Source: a virus | Direction: 5' to 3' (one strand) | Length of the DNA stretch: 64,000 nucleotides | Virus record (IMG/VR): IMGVR_UViG_3300030419_006654 | Coordinates: 1-64,000 of that record | Shown here: in pieces, positions 49,580 through 57,826 of the stretch | Position numbering within the stretch: position 1 is the stretch's first letter | Layout: each line of letters opens with the position of its first letter | Position numbers and translations under genes: made by a program | The notes under the pieces: model-generated | Told to the model about the DNA's origin: nothing | Databases searched by the model: none | What the model saw: only the letters and a program-made list of their open reading frames with translations

Positions 49580-50533
49580 ATGCGTAACTATGGCTATGCC
49601 TGTATCAATCAAGGCTTTTCGTCGCTGCCAAAAACGCAGCGCATCACAACCAACCGTACGATGATCAAACGTACGTTTCACGATCGCGGCATCGAGTATG
49701 CGTCAGAGTTGGCGCTACAGAATCTACGCGATCTACGTAAGATTCTTGAGTGGAATCTTGAGCACGATATTTACTTTTATCGCCTGTCATCCGATATTAT
49801 CCCGTGGGCCAGTGAGTACGACCTACAGGATATGCCCAATTTCGGTGCTATCCATGCTGCAGCACTTTCTGCCGGCAATTTCGCACGCCAGCATAACATG
49901 CGCCTTACGTCACATCCGGGACCCTTTAACAAGCTCGCATCACCCAAGGAGCGTGTGTTTCAGCTTACCAAGACTGATTTGTCTGTACACGGCGATTTGT
50001 TCGACCTTATCGGCTTGCCGCGCACACCATACGCTAAGTTAAATATTCACGTCGGTGCCGCTTATGGAGATAAGCCCTTCGCCCTCGATAACTTCTGTCG
50101 CAATTTCGAACGCCTGCCTGACAACGTACGTACGCGGCTCACGGTTGAGAACGATGACAAGGTCTCACTGTACTCTACCAAAGAGTTATACGACGGAGTA
50201 TACAAGCGCATTGGCATTCCAATTGTGTTTGACTATCACCACCATATGTTGCACCCCGGCGGCCAGTCTGAGCAAGAAGCTCTTGAACTAGCGCTGTCTA
50301 CATGGGGTGATGTCAAGCCGGTTGTTCACTACGCAGAGTCCCGCTCTGTCGAACACAACAATCCCAAGATTAAGCCACAGGCTCACTCCGACATGATTCG
50401 CAACCCCTTCGACGACTACGGCCATGATCTCGATGTGATGATCGAAGCTAAGCACAAAGAAATAGCACTTTTGGAATATCGCAACACCATGCACCAAGAG
50501 AAAACAGAATCACCCGATTGGTGGATGGCGTAA
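49580..50533 (+). CDS. UV damage endonuclease (UvsE/UVDE family)
   Basis: A 317-residue TIM-barrel endonuclease of the UVDE type. The start MRNYGYACINQGF, the segment IIPWASEYDL, LTSHPGPFNKLASP, LNIHVGAAYGDK, LTVENDDK and IVFDYHHHMLHPGG contain the conserved His, Glu and Asp residues of the metal-binding site, with HYAESR near the C-terminus. The enzyme nicks 5' to pyrimidine dimers and other lesions; T4 uses the unrelated DenV. It has its own strong promoter and a GTAGGAGGG site and is coupled to the exonuclease gene that follows, which could remove the nicked strand. Codon choice looks somewhat more G/C- and CGT/CGC-rich than neighbours, perhaps reflecting later acquisition. Confidence 0.93.
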   Translation: MRNYGYACINQGFSSLPKTQRITTNRTMIKRTFHDRGIEYASELALQNLRDLRKILEWNLEHDIYFYRLSSDIIPWASEYDLQDMPNFGAIHAAALSAGNFARQHNMRLTSHPGPFNKLASPKERVFQLTKTDLSVHGDLFDLIGLPRTPYAKLNIHVGAAYGDKPFALDNFCRNFERLPDNVRTRLTVENDDKVSLYSTKELYDGVYKRIGIPIVFDYHHHMLHPGGQSEQEALELALSTWGDVKPVVHYAESRSVEHNNPKIKPQAHSDMIRNPFDDYGHDLDVMIEAKHKEIALLEYRNTMHQEKTESPDWWMA

Positions 50534-51504
50534 TGACTAAAACTGATATGAAACGAGTATTAATTATTGATGCTCTCAATCTTTATTTGAGAGCATATAT
50601 TATGGATCCGAGCCTAACTATGCAGGGAGAACCCTGCGGTGGTATCAAGGGCTCGCTGAAAATTATCCAGAAGCTGGTTAGAGAATCGAAGCCTGATGAG
50701 ATCGTTATAGCATGGGATGGTCCAAATGGCTCCCAAAAGCGTAAATCGCTGAATAAGAACTACAAGGCCGGCCGCAAGCCTATTCGATTAAATCGTAGCG
50801 TGAAGAATCTTACGGAAGACGAAGAGATACAAAACAAGGTGTGGCAACAAATGCGCCTCATGGAGTATCTAAACGAAATGCCAATTGTGCAGGTGATTAT
50901 TCCGGAAGTGGAGGCGGATGACGTTATTTCATATTTGACGAGAATGCGATACTATGATGGATGGCAAAAAATAATCGTCTCAAACGACAAGGATTTTTAT
51001 CAACTGTGTGATGAAGAGACTGTTGTTTATCGGCCGACAAGCAAGACGGTGTATAACAAAAATCGCTTGGTGGAAGAATTAGGAGTCCACCCTAGAAACA
51101 TGGCTTTGGCGCGCGCCTTGGTAGGAGATGCCTCAGACAATCTACCGGGAATTAAATCCGTGGGATTTAAAACTATCCAAAAGAGATTGGGGTTTCTAGC
51201 CGCCGACAAAGATTACACAATTCCAGAAATTATTTCTTATTGCCAGAAAATTGAAAATCCATTGAAATTTCATGACAATATTGTGCAAGGCGAGAAAATT
51301 ATTGAGCACAATTACAAGATGATGCAGCTATATTCTCCCATGCTTTCCCCACAGTCCAAAGACTTTATTAGGAACGCAATAGAGAACTTTGAGTGCAATT
51401 TCAACAAGATAGAGATCATGAAGAAAATGCGCGACGATGGCTTTGGAGAATTGAACTGGAAAGACTTAGAATTGCACCTAAATAAAATTTCGATGGACCG
51501 TTAA
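50533..51504 (+). CDS. 5'-3' exonuclease/flap endonuclease (T4 RNase H-like)
   Basis: A 323-residue FEN-family nuclease. ATG 50533 overlaps the previous stop (TAATG). Motifs are VLIIDALNLYLRAY (first Asp), IAWDGPNGSQKRKSLNKNYKAGR, PEVEADDVISYLT (acidic pair), IVSNDKDFYQL and LVGDASDNLPGIKSVGFKTIQKRLG (the helix-hairpin-helix plus GDxSDNxPG). It should remove RNA primers and flaps during replication and can act after UVDE incision in repair. Size is near T4 RNase H (305). A sigma70-type promoter follows directly after its stop. Confidence 0.93.
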   Translation: MTKTDMKRVLIIDALNLYLRAYIMDPSLTMQGEPCGGIKGSLKIIQKLVRESKPDEIVIAWDGPNGSQKRKSLNKNYKAGRKPIRLNRSVKNLTEDEEIQNKVWQQMRLMEYLNEMPIVQVIIPEVEADDVISYLTRMRYYDGWQKIIVSNDKDFYQLCDEETVVYRPTSKTVYNKNRLVEELGVHPRNMALARALVGDASDNLPGIKSVGFKTIQKRLGFLAADKDYTIPEIISYCQKIENPLKFHDNIVQGEKIIEHNYKMMQLYSPMLSPQSKDFIRNAIENFECNFNKIEIMKKMRDDGFGELNWKDLELHLNKISMDR

Positions 51505-51509
51505 AATGC

Positions 51510-51537
51510 TTGACTTTCAGTCAGATTTTGTTATATT
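51510..51537 (+). promoter_or_regulatory. Sigma70-type promoter of the replicative helicase gene
   Basis: GCTTGACT (TTGACT at 51510-51515) and TATATT at 51532-51537, 16 bases apart, directly upstream of the helicase gene. The predicted start of transcription falls at about 51544. Confidence 0.8.
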
Positions 51538-51563
51538 TATAAGTGAGCTTAGGGGGGTGCCAA

Positions 51564-52937
51564 TTGTCTGAAAGCGCAAGTCTAGGCAAATACGGGAAGT
51601 CTTTTCAGGAGGGCCTGATTCAACTTATCTACGAGGATCGGCCCTTCGCAGATCAAATTACTGAAGTTCTGGATATAAGTTTTTTAGAACTGGAATATCT
51701 CCGCGTATTTGTCAGCAAGATTATAAACTATAGAGAGCGCTATGGCACGCATCCTTCTGCTGAGGCCGTGATCACTATTTTGCGCACGGATCTGGAAACA
51801 GAAGATGCTGTGATATGTAAGCAAGTTAGGGACTATTTCGCGAGAATCTCCACGAAAGATATAACGGATGCGGCATATATCAAAGAACAATCTCTTGATT
51901 TTTGTCGTAAACAAAAACTGAAAGAGGCAATGCTTAAGTCGGTTGGTCTTCTTCAAAGTTGTTCGTTTGATGAGATCTCTAAAGTTATCAATGACTCTTT
52001 GAAGTTGGGATCCGACAACAACTTTGGATACGACTATTTCGTTGATTTTGAAAAAAGATTTATACCGAAACATAGGCTCCCGATTACCACTGGCTGGCCA
52101 GAAATTGATACAATTTGTGGCGGCGGCCTCGGAAAGAGTGAATTGGGAGTGGTGATTGCTCCGACGGGTGCTGGAAAGTCATTTTGTTTGGTGCACCTTG
52201 GCGCCGAAGCCCTAAAAGACGAAAAGGTTGTAGTGCACTACACTTTAGAACTGCAAGACACAACCATCGCCAATAGATACGATAGTTGCTTAACAGGATA
52301 CCCTCTTTCTGATATTATTAACTTCAAAGAAGAGGTTTACGAAGAAGTTAAGAACATTAACGGAAAATTGATTATTAAAGAATATCCCACCAAATCTGCG
52401 ACAACTAACACCATCAGATCCCACCTTACCAAGTTGTTAAAGAGAGGCATCAAGCCGGGGATGATAATCGTTGATTATGCTGATCTCTTAAGACCGGTTG
52501 TTGTAAGAAAAGAGAAGAGAAACGAATTGGAATCTATCTACGAAGAACTACGTGCAATATCTACTGAGTTTGCTTGTCCTGTATGGACCGCTTCGCAAAC
52601 CAACAGATCAGGACTTAATGCCGAAGTGATCACGATGGAGCAAATTTCGGAAGCATTCAATAAATGCTTTGTTGCCGACTTTATTTTTTCAGTCTCTCGT
52701 ACAGTCGAAGATAAGCAAAACAATCAAGGAAAAATTTTTATTGCAAAGAATAGAAATGGACCCGATGGTATGATTTATGACATATTCATGGATCTTTCCA
52801 ACGCGTGTATTAAAGTAATGCCTAAATCTGCCGCCCATCAAGGTGCAATACCACTAAATCCGGTAGCCTTAAGCGCTAGCATGCAAAAAAACTTGTTGCA
52901 AAACAAATATGAAAAATTTAGAAATAGGAAACCATAA
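51564..52937 (+). CDS. Replicative DNA helicase (DnaB/gp41-like)
   Basis: A 457-residue RecA-core helicase. I place the start at TTG 51564, six bases after AGGGGGG; an upstream GTG at 51543 would lie at the predicted transcription start and is less likely. The N-terminal helical domain is followed by the motor: Walker A APTGAGKS at 199-206, HYTLELQD, Walker B IIVDYADLLRP at about 301-311, TASQTNRSG with the arginine-sensor region, and a C-terminal strand with KNRNGPDG. It should unwind DNA as a ring at the fork, working with the DnaE-like polymerase. No primase was recognised in the window. Confidence 0.92.
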   Translation: MSESASLGKYGKSFQEGLIQLIYEDRPFADQITEVLDISFLELEYLRVFVSKIINYRERYGTHPSAEAVITILRTDLETEDAVICKQVRDYFARISTKDITDAAYIKEQSLDFCRKQKLKEAMLKSVGLLQSCSFDEISKVINDSLKLGSDNNFGYDYFVDFEKRFIPKHRLPITTGWPEIDTICGGGLGKSELGVVIAPTGAGKSFCLVHLGAEALKDEKVVVHYTLELQDTTIANRYDSCLTGYPLSDIINFKEEVYEEVKNINGKLIIKEYPTKSATTNTIRSHLTKLLKRGIKPGMIIVDYADLLRPVVVRKEKRNELESIYEELRAISTEFACPVWTASQTNRSGLNAEVITMEQISEAFNKCFVADFIFSVSRTVEDKQNNQGKIFIAKNRNGPDGMIYDIFMDLSNACIKVMPKSAAHQGAIPLNPVALSASMQKNLLQNKYEKFRNRKP

Positions 52938-52940
52938 CAA

Positions 52941-54908
52941 ATGAGAACAATTGAAAATATTCGCAGATTTAGACTATCAGATACCTTTATTGAACCATAT
53001 AAAGAAGCAGAGGTACCATGGGGCCCTTTGGGGTATGTAACCTTTAAACGAACATACTCACGCAGACTTAATGAATTTGATCCAGAGGCTACCGGTAGTG
53101 AGGAATGGTGGCACACATGCCGCCGCGTTGTCGAGGGTATGTTTAACATGCAAAAACAGCATGTGTTCCAGCTTGGATTGGAGTGGAACGATGGAAAAGC
53201 GCAAAAGACAGCGAAAGAAGCATATGACCGTCTTTTTAATTTAAAGTGGACCCCACCCGGCCGCGGCTTGTGGATGATGGGTACCAAATTTATTGAGGAA
53301 CGCACTGCGGCCGGCCTATTTAATTGTGCCTTCCGCTCTACCCGGGATCTTGCTACGAAGGGTGGGTATCTTTTTGCGTGGATGATGGATGCACTAATGG
53401 TTGGTGTTGGCGTCGGGTTTGACACAGAAGGTGCCGGCGCGATAACAATTCAGGAGCCACAATATACTAACGACACTCTCGTTATTGATGATTCTCGCGA
53501 AGGCTGGGTAGATTCGGTTCATATGTTATTGGACGGATTCTTTTTTGGCGGAAAGGTGCCCAAGTTTGATTATTCTGCGATTAGGCCATATGGTGCCGAA
53601 ATTAAGGGTTTCGGCGGAACCTCCTCCGGGGCAGATCCCTTGATTGAACTACACAAAAGCCTAAGAGAGCTATATTCTGCCAAGATTGGAGAACCCATAA
53701 CTTCGGTAGATATCGTTGATACTGAAAATCTTATTGGTCGGTGTGTTGTTTCTGGCAATGTACGCAGATCTGCTGCTCTTGCTATGGGTCGACACGATGA
53801 TCGATATTATTTGGAAATGAAGAACGATCAGGAGAAACTGTATCATCACCGATGGGGGTCTAACAACTCTTTCCATGCTGTGGTGGGCATGGATTACACA
53901 TGGCATGCCCAACAGAGTCAGAAGAACGGCGAACCCGGATATATCTGGCTGGATAACGCTAGAACCAGAGGCAGATTTAAGGACGGGCCACGATATGATG
54001 ACATTAATGTTGCCGGATTTAATCCTTGCGTAGAGCAACAGTTGGAAGATGCAGAATTGTGTTGCTTGGTCGAGACATACCCCGCAAAACACGAAGATCT
54101 TGATGATTATCTACGTACCCTGAAGATTGCATATCTATATGGGAAAACAATCACGCTTTCCAACACCCACTGGCCAGAAACCAATGCCAAGATGCTGAAG
54201 AATAGACGAATTGGTCTCTCACAATCGGGAGTTGTTCAGGCATTTAATAAATTTGGCCGCAGAGAAATGTATCAGTGGTGTGACAAGGCGTACGAACACG
54301 TAAAGCAGCTAGACGAAGAATATTCAAACTGGCTATGTATACCCAAGTCAGTTAGAATGACATCTATAAAGCCTTCGGGCACCGTATCTTTGTTGAATGG
54401 TTCCACTCCGGGTATACACTTTCCGGAAAGCGAATACTATATTCGTAGAATCAGGTTTGCAAAGGATTCCAAACTTATTGACAACTTAAAAGAAGCAGGT
54501 TATACTATTGAAGATGATAAATATTCTCCGAACACTGTTGTTGTTGAGTTTCCTATCCATGAGCCCTATTATGCGAAGGGAAAGCGAGATGTGGGACTTT
54601 GGGAGCAACTTGAGATTGCAGCCCAGTATCAACATTATTGGGCCGATAACTCAGTGTCTATTACAGTCACTTTTAAACCAGAGGAAGCATCTGAGATTAA
54701 AGGTGCTCTTGAACTCTATGAGACGAGGTTGAAGGCAGTTTCGTTTTTGAAATTTGAAGAAACAGGTTATGAGCAAGCACCGTATGAGCCAATCACTAAA
54801 AAGAAATATGAAAAAATGAAGAGCAAGATCAGAGAACTGACAAAGCTTGTAGATAGCCAAGGCGGTGCAGGAACAAAATTTTGCACCAACGATTCATGTA
54901 CAATTTAG
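52941..54908 (+). CDS. Class II (adenosylcobalamin-dependent) ribonucleotide reductase
   Basis: A 655-residue enzyme of the monomeric RTPR type. The cysteines match Lactobacillus RTPR spacing: C129 in FNCAFRS, C363 in FNPCVEQ (thiyl radical position) with C374 eleven residues later, and a C-terminal pair C648/C653 in FCTNDSCTI that re-reduces the site. NVRRSA and KPSGTVSLLNGSTPGIHFPESEYYIRR are class II signatures. It makes deoxynucleotides without a separate radical subunit, but needs host-supplied B12. It follows the helicase by 3 bases, and a thioredoxin that could reduce it is encoded at 63.2 kb. Class II enzymes are common in marine phages. Confidence 0.93.
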   Translation: MRTIENIRRFRLSDTFIEPYKEAEVPWGPLGYVTFKRTYSRRLNEFDPEATGSEEWWHTCRRVVEGMFNMQKQHVFQLGLEWNDGKAQKTAKEAYDRLFNLKWTPPGRGLWMMGTKFIEERTAAGLFNCAFRSTRDLATKGGYLFAWMMDALMVGVGVGFDTEGAGAITIQEPQYTNDTLVIDDSREGWVDSVHMLLDGFFFGGKVPKFDYSAIRPYGAEIKGFGGTSSGADPLIELHKSLRELYSAKIGEPITSVDIVDTENLIGRCVVSGNVRRSAALAMGRHDDRYYLEMKNDQEKLYHHRWGSNNSFHAVVGMDYTWHAQQSQKNGEPGYIWLDNARTRGRFKDGPRYDDINVAGFNPCVEQQLEDAELCCLVETYPAKHEDLDDYLRTLKIAYLYGKTITLSNTHWPETNAKMLKNRRIGLSQSGVVQAFNKFGRREMYQWCDKAYEHVKQLDEEYSNWLCIPKSVRMTSIKPSGTVSLLNGSTPGIHFPESEYYIRRIRFAKDSKLIDNLKEAGYTIEDDKYSPNTVVVEFPIHEPYYAKGKRDVGLWEQLEIAAQYQHYWADNSVSITVTFKPEEASEIKGALELYETRLKAVSFLKFEETGYEQAPYEPITKKKYEKMKSKIRELTKLVDSQGGAGTKFCTNDSCTI

Positions 54909-54916
54909 GAGGAAAA

Positions 54917-55144
54917 ATGAACTTTAATCATCTAATGGAAGCGCATATGATAAAAAGGCGCTGTTCCGCGACAAACAACGAATGCTACTTCATACCGGCA
55001 GGAAATGTTAGGTCTACGCAAGGCGAGAACGTGCATATGACCATGTACTGTAAAAAATGCGGGAAAAGAGAAGATATATTTCTCAGCAAACACGACTACG
55101 AAGTGCAAGAAATGCTGATTATGAGGGAGATTTCGCATGCTTAA
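54917..55144 (+). CDS. Small zinc-ribbon-like protein
   Basis: A 75-residue protein from ATG 54917, preceded by a strong TAGGAGGAAAA site. It has CSATNNEC near residues 16-23 and MYCKKCGKRE near 44-53, giving two Cys pairs that could form one zinc site, and ends in a short helix. It overlaps the next gene by 8 bases. No specific family is recognised; small zinc ribbons in phages often modulate RNA polymerase or nucleases, but nothing here selects among these. Confidence 0.6.
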   Translation: MNFNHLMEAHMIKRRCSATNNECYFIPAGNVRSTQGENVHMTMYCKKCGKREDIFLSKHDYEVQEMLIMREISHA

Positions 55145-55412
55145 ACCATTGAACAGGTATATTTTGATTGATTTGCCACAAAGCCCAGAACAGGAAACCG
55201 ATTCTCTAATTGTATTGCCAGAGGAGTACAAGCCCAAAGAAGAAGAAAGGTATGTGCAAGTTAGGGCAGTTTGTGCCGCCCCAGATGCGAGATTTAATTT
55301 GTCAGAGGGTGTAAATTTGGTGGTTGATCGCTCTATGATTGAAGAAATAAGCATTGGAGCAACTATTTATAATGTCATTTTGGACAATTATGTTGTTGGA
55401 ATGATTGAATAA
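55137..55412 (+). CDS. GroES-like co-chaperonin (gp31-type)
   Basis: A 91-residue protein with the GroES layout: LKPLNRYILIDLPQSP at the start, SLIVLPEEYKP in the mobile-loop region, and a C-terminal YNVILDNYVVGMIE strand. T4 gp31 is the precedent: it replaces GroES so that GroEL can fold the large capsid protein gp23. With a 601-residue gp23-like capsid encoded at 24 kb, the same job is likely here. The mobile loop lacks the GG-I-L motif of GroES, so its partner contact must differ. It overlaps the preceding gene by 8 bases. Confidence 0.82.
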   Translation: MLKPLNRYILIDLPQSPEQETDSLIVLPEEYKPKEEERYVQVRAVCAAPDARFNLSEGVNLVVDRSMIEEISIGATIYNVILDNYVVGMIE

Positions 55413-55426
55413 GGGAGCCACCATGC

Positions 55427-56335
55427 ATGGACAAACATTTTTACAACGAAGCTTCCGCCAAGAAGCTGGGCTGGGAACCGAGTTGGTTCGGTGAAAAGTA
55501 TTTCGACGACAAGCTAGTAAGAGCCATCAAGAAGTGGCAAAAGGCACACGGCTTGGCTGCCGATGGTCTTTGTGGTCCAATGACTTTCCGCAGGTTGTGG
55601 ACCGAGAGGCAGGAAGTGGTGGGCGATTACTGCAAAGATGAGCCGACTAGCTATTCTAATTACATTGTATACAATGGGGAGTTTCATCCAATTGAGTGGG
55701 ACAAGTTTGTGCTTTGGTCAGAGGAAGGCGGCATAGAAGCCAAGCGCGGGAGCTACTATGACTATTCAGGCCGACCCCAACGCAAGATTCGCTATTTTGT
55801 TAATCACTGGGATGTTTGCTTATCTTCCAAGTCTTGTCAAAGTGTGCTCGACAAGCGTGGAATCTCGGTACATTTCTTGATAGATAATGATGGTACAATA
55901 TATCAAACTCTTGATATGCAGCATGCGGCATGGCATGCCGGCTCTTCCCGCACAAATCGACCTTCAGTTGGTGTTGAAATAACAAACGCATATTATCCAA
56001 AATATCAGGATTGGTATATTAAGAATGGCTTTGGTGAGCGCCCGTTAGTGGAGGATGCTTGGGTGCACGGGAAGAAATTGGACCCTTTTATGGGTTTTTA
56101 TCCGGAGCAAATCAAAGCCCTAAAGGCGCTATGGAAAGCGATACATGGTGCAACGGGAATCCCATATATCACACCCACAAGCCAATTTGGCAAGACATCC
56201 ACCAAATACGTACAAGACGTCGCGTATGGAAATTTTTCAGGATTTGTAAGTCATTATCACATAAACAAAGGCAAGATAGATTGTGCGGGACTTGATATTG
56301 ACTCCCTACTGAGAGAGACAGAAAACGAAGAATAG
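55427..56335 (+). CDS. Endolysin: peptidoglycan-binding domain plus N-acetylmuramoyl-alanine amidase
   Basis: A 302-residue lytic enzyme. Residues 1-60 are a PG_binding_1-type domain (FDDKLVRAIKKWQKAHGLAADGLCGPMTFRRLW). The amidase follows: H127 in FVNHWD, AAWHAG at 167-172, and HYHINKGKIDCAG at 276-288, where H278 and C286 have the eight-residue spacing of T7 lysozyme zinc ligands H122 and C130. It should cleave the bond between muramic acid and L-alanine. ATG 55427 is used; an overlapping ATG at 55423 is in another frame. It is separated from the holin/spanin-like genes by 46 kb. No signal peptide is seen, so release needs a holin. Confidence 0.92.
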   Translation: MDKHFYNEASAKKLGWEPSWFGEKYFDDKLVRAIKKWQKAHGLAADGLCGPMTFRRLWTERQEVVGDYCKDEPTSYSNYIVYNGEFHPIEWDKFVLWSEEGGIEAKRGSYYDYSGRPQRKIRYFVNHWDVCLSSKSCQSVLDKRGISVHFLIDNDGTIYQTLDMQHAAWHAGSSRTNRPSVGVEITNAYYPKYQDWYIKNGFGERPLVEDAWVHGKKLDPFMGFYPEQIKALKALWKAIHGATGIPYITPTSQFGKTSTKYVQDVAYGNFSGFVSHYHINKGKIDCAGLDIDSLLRETENEE

Positions 56336-56344
56336 GAGTAGCAC

Positions 56345-56353
56345 CTACTTATA
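56345..56353 (+). promoter_or_regulatory. Possible late-promoter variant CTACTTATA
   Basis: CTACTTATA, the same variant as after the capsid terminator, but only 2 bases before the annotated start of the metalloprotease. If it is a promoter, that gene would need a later start codon or be read from a leaderless message, so this copy is doubtful. Confidence 0.2.
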
Positions 56354-56355
56354 GT

Positions 56356-56892
56356 GTGCGCATTTTCCTATTGCTTTTCCTGTCTTGTTTCGCCATAGAA
56401 AGAGAACATTATTACGAACATCAGTCGGAAGTTTATCCAGCAATTGTTTTATCAAAACCAGTTCAAAAGGGGAAGTGGCAGACAAAACCAAATGTGAGAA
56501 TATGTCCAGACACAGGGATTAGCCCAGCCCGCGTTTCGAGGGCAATGAACTATTGGAAAAGATTGGGATATGAATTTGGTAATATAATAATTGAAAAAGA
56601 CATGTATAATTGTTTAATGCCTCCGCCTCTTAGAAGAGAAATTCTCATCACTTTGCCGCACCAAGAATTTAATGAAAAACATCTTGCGGCTACCAAGATC
56701 TCCACACACAGAATAACAGGAGAAATAGTGAAAGCAAATATTTACATAACCCCAAGAAATTCTGAGCGGGAAAGGATCTTAGAGCATGAATTTGGTCACG
56801 CTCTCGGATGGAATCACTATCCACAAAGGGACCACATTATGAATCCTGAATGGGAATTTGGCGGTTACAATAGCTACGGGCTGAGAAGGTAG
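56356..56892 (+). CDS. Secreted metzincin-type zinc metalloprotease
   Basis: A 178-residue protein starting at GTG 56356. HEFGHALGWNH at 144-154 is the HExxHxxGxxH zinc motif and M162 in IMNP is the Met-turn, together diagnostic of metzincins such as matrixins. The N-terminus MRIFLLLFLSC is hydrophobic and ends in a Cys at 11, so it may be a signal peptide or lipoprotein-like anchor. Between them, the N-terminal domain is basic. It lies right after the endolysin gene. Such a protease could degrade envelope or surface proteins to aid lysis, or act on virion proteins. The ribosome site (AGGAG) is 17 bases upstream, unusually far. Confidence 0.85.
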   Translation: MRIFLLLFLSCFAIEREHYYEHQSEVYPAIVLSKPVQKGKWQTKPNVRICPDTGISPARVSRAMNYWKRLGYEFGNIIIEKDMYNCLMPPPLRREILITLPHQEFNEKHLAATKISTHRITGEIVKANIYITPRNSERERILEHEFGHALGWNHYPQRDHIMNPEWEFGGYNSYGLRR

Positions 56893-56893
56893 T

Positions 56894-57826
56894 TTGATTT
56901 TTCAGTATGATGAGATAGTTGTGGGCAGTTCATTACCTGCGGTTTTATATGCCTTTAACAAGAATTTGCCGATTTTTTTCACCAGCCCGCGGCGGCCTTT
57001 TAGATTTGACTATTTGGAGTCAGAATTGGACTTGTCATGTCTAAAGCTAGATGCACGAGTAAAAAGTTTAACGACGTTTGAGGGTAAAAAGAAAATTGGA
57101 ATTCAAAAAGAATTGTTATGGGAAAGGTTGCTTTTTTTGTTGTCTTTGGACGGCAAAGTTCCGCTATCTGGGTTGGGCACTACAATGAGATATGATGGGA
57201 AAAGTGTTGTTTGCTCAAATGAATATTCTAAAATAATGGAATTTAATTTTGGTGAGTGTCACTATTTTGGGGATGATAACAGCATCGGTTTCGCCGGCAA
57301 AAAAACGCTTGACGATGATATTTATATATGTTATGATTATATTGCATTCAATAAAGGAGGCAAGCATGAAATCGACCTTATACACACAGGCGATGATTTT
57401 ATCAGCGAGATATGGTTTTATTCTTCCGACCGTATTGATGGAAATACTCCTATTAGAGATGCTTGTGCGGTATCAAAATTAACAGCCGCTCAATTATTAG
57501 ACTTTGAATATTCCGAAACGATGGCACGCTTTAAGGTGGTCCACGAAATGGAAAAGAGAGGAATGAAAGGTCCATTTGCACATGGTTACACAAAATCAGG
57601 AAAGCCAAAACATTACAAATTTAGAACAAATAGCATCAATCGCAAAACGCATAAGTGCGCAGATGAATTCAGATCGAAGGCCGGCAATATATTACTTCCG
57701 AAAGTTAACGAAAAAAGCCTGCTTAAAGGTATACAACCAGCTATCGTGGCCTACGATAGATTTTTGAGAGAATATGAGCAAGCTACACTTAGCGGGTATA
57801 GTCCCAATTGCCAACTCAAAAACTGA
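56894..57826 (+). CDS. Uncharacterised protein with Rossmann-like N-terminus
   Basis: A 310-residue protein beginning at TTG 56894, one base after the previous stop. The first 30 residues, YDEIVVGSSLPAVLYAF followed by NLPIFFTS, read as a beta-alpha-beta nucleotide-binding start, with G-S-S in place of G-x-G. Middle and C-terminal parts are mixed and end in a basic helix (RFLREYEQ). No catalytic residues stand out. It overlaps the following gene by 53 bases, and the next protein looks like a nucleotidyltransferase, so the two may act together in sugar or nucleotide-sugar chemistry. Function unknown. Confidence 0.5.
   Translation: MIFQYDEIVVGSSLPAVLYAFNKNLPIFFTSPRRPFRFDYLESELDLSCLKLDARVKSLTTFEGKKKIGIQKELLWERLLFLLSLDGKVPLSGLGTTMRYDGKSVVCSNEYSKIMEFNFGECHYFGDDNSIGFAGKKTLDDDIYICYDYIAFNKGGKHEIDLIHTGDDFISEIWFYSSDRIDGNTPIRDACAVSKLTAAQLLDFEYSETMARFKVVHEMEKRGMKGPFAHGYTKSGKPKHYKFRTNSINRKTHKCADEFRSKAGNILLPKVNEKSLLKGIQPAIVAYDRFLREYEQATLSGYSPNCQLKN
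57366..57482 (+). CDS. Possible nested small membrane protein inside the 56894 gene
   Basis: In a different frame inside the gene at 56894, ATG 57366 follows a perfect AAAGGAGG at 57353-57360 and, upstream, TTGACG and TATGAT 17 bases apart (57309-57337). The 38-residue product has a hydrophobic segment (FILPTVLMEILLLEMLV) that could span a membrane. Both promoter and ribosome site may be by-products of the overlapping codons (Lys-Gly-Gly), so this is tentative. Confidence 0.3.
   Translation: MKSTLYTQAMILSARYGFILPTVLMEILLLEMLVRYQN

Noticed and set aside
50055-50291. A 78-residue + strand frame inside the UV-endonuclease gene
   Set aside because: It lies wholly inside a well-supported gene, has no ribosome site and shows only low-complexity Ser/Thr content.
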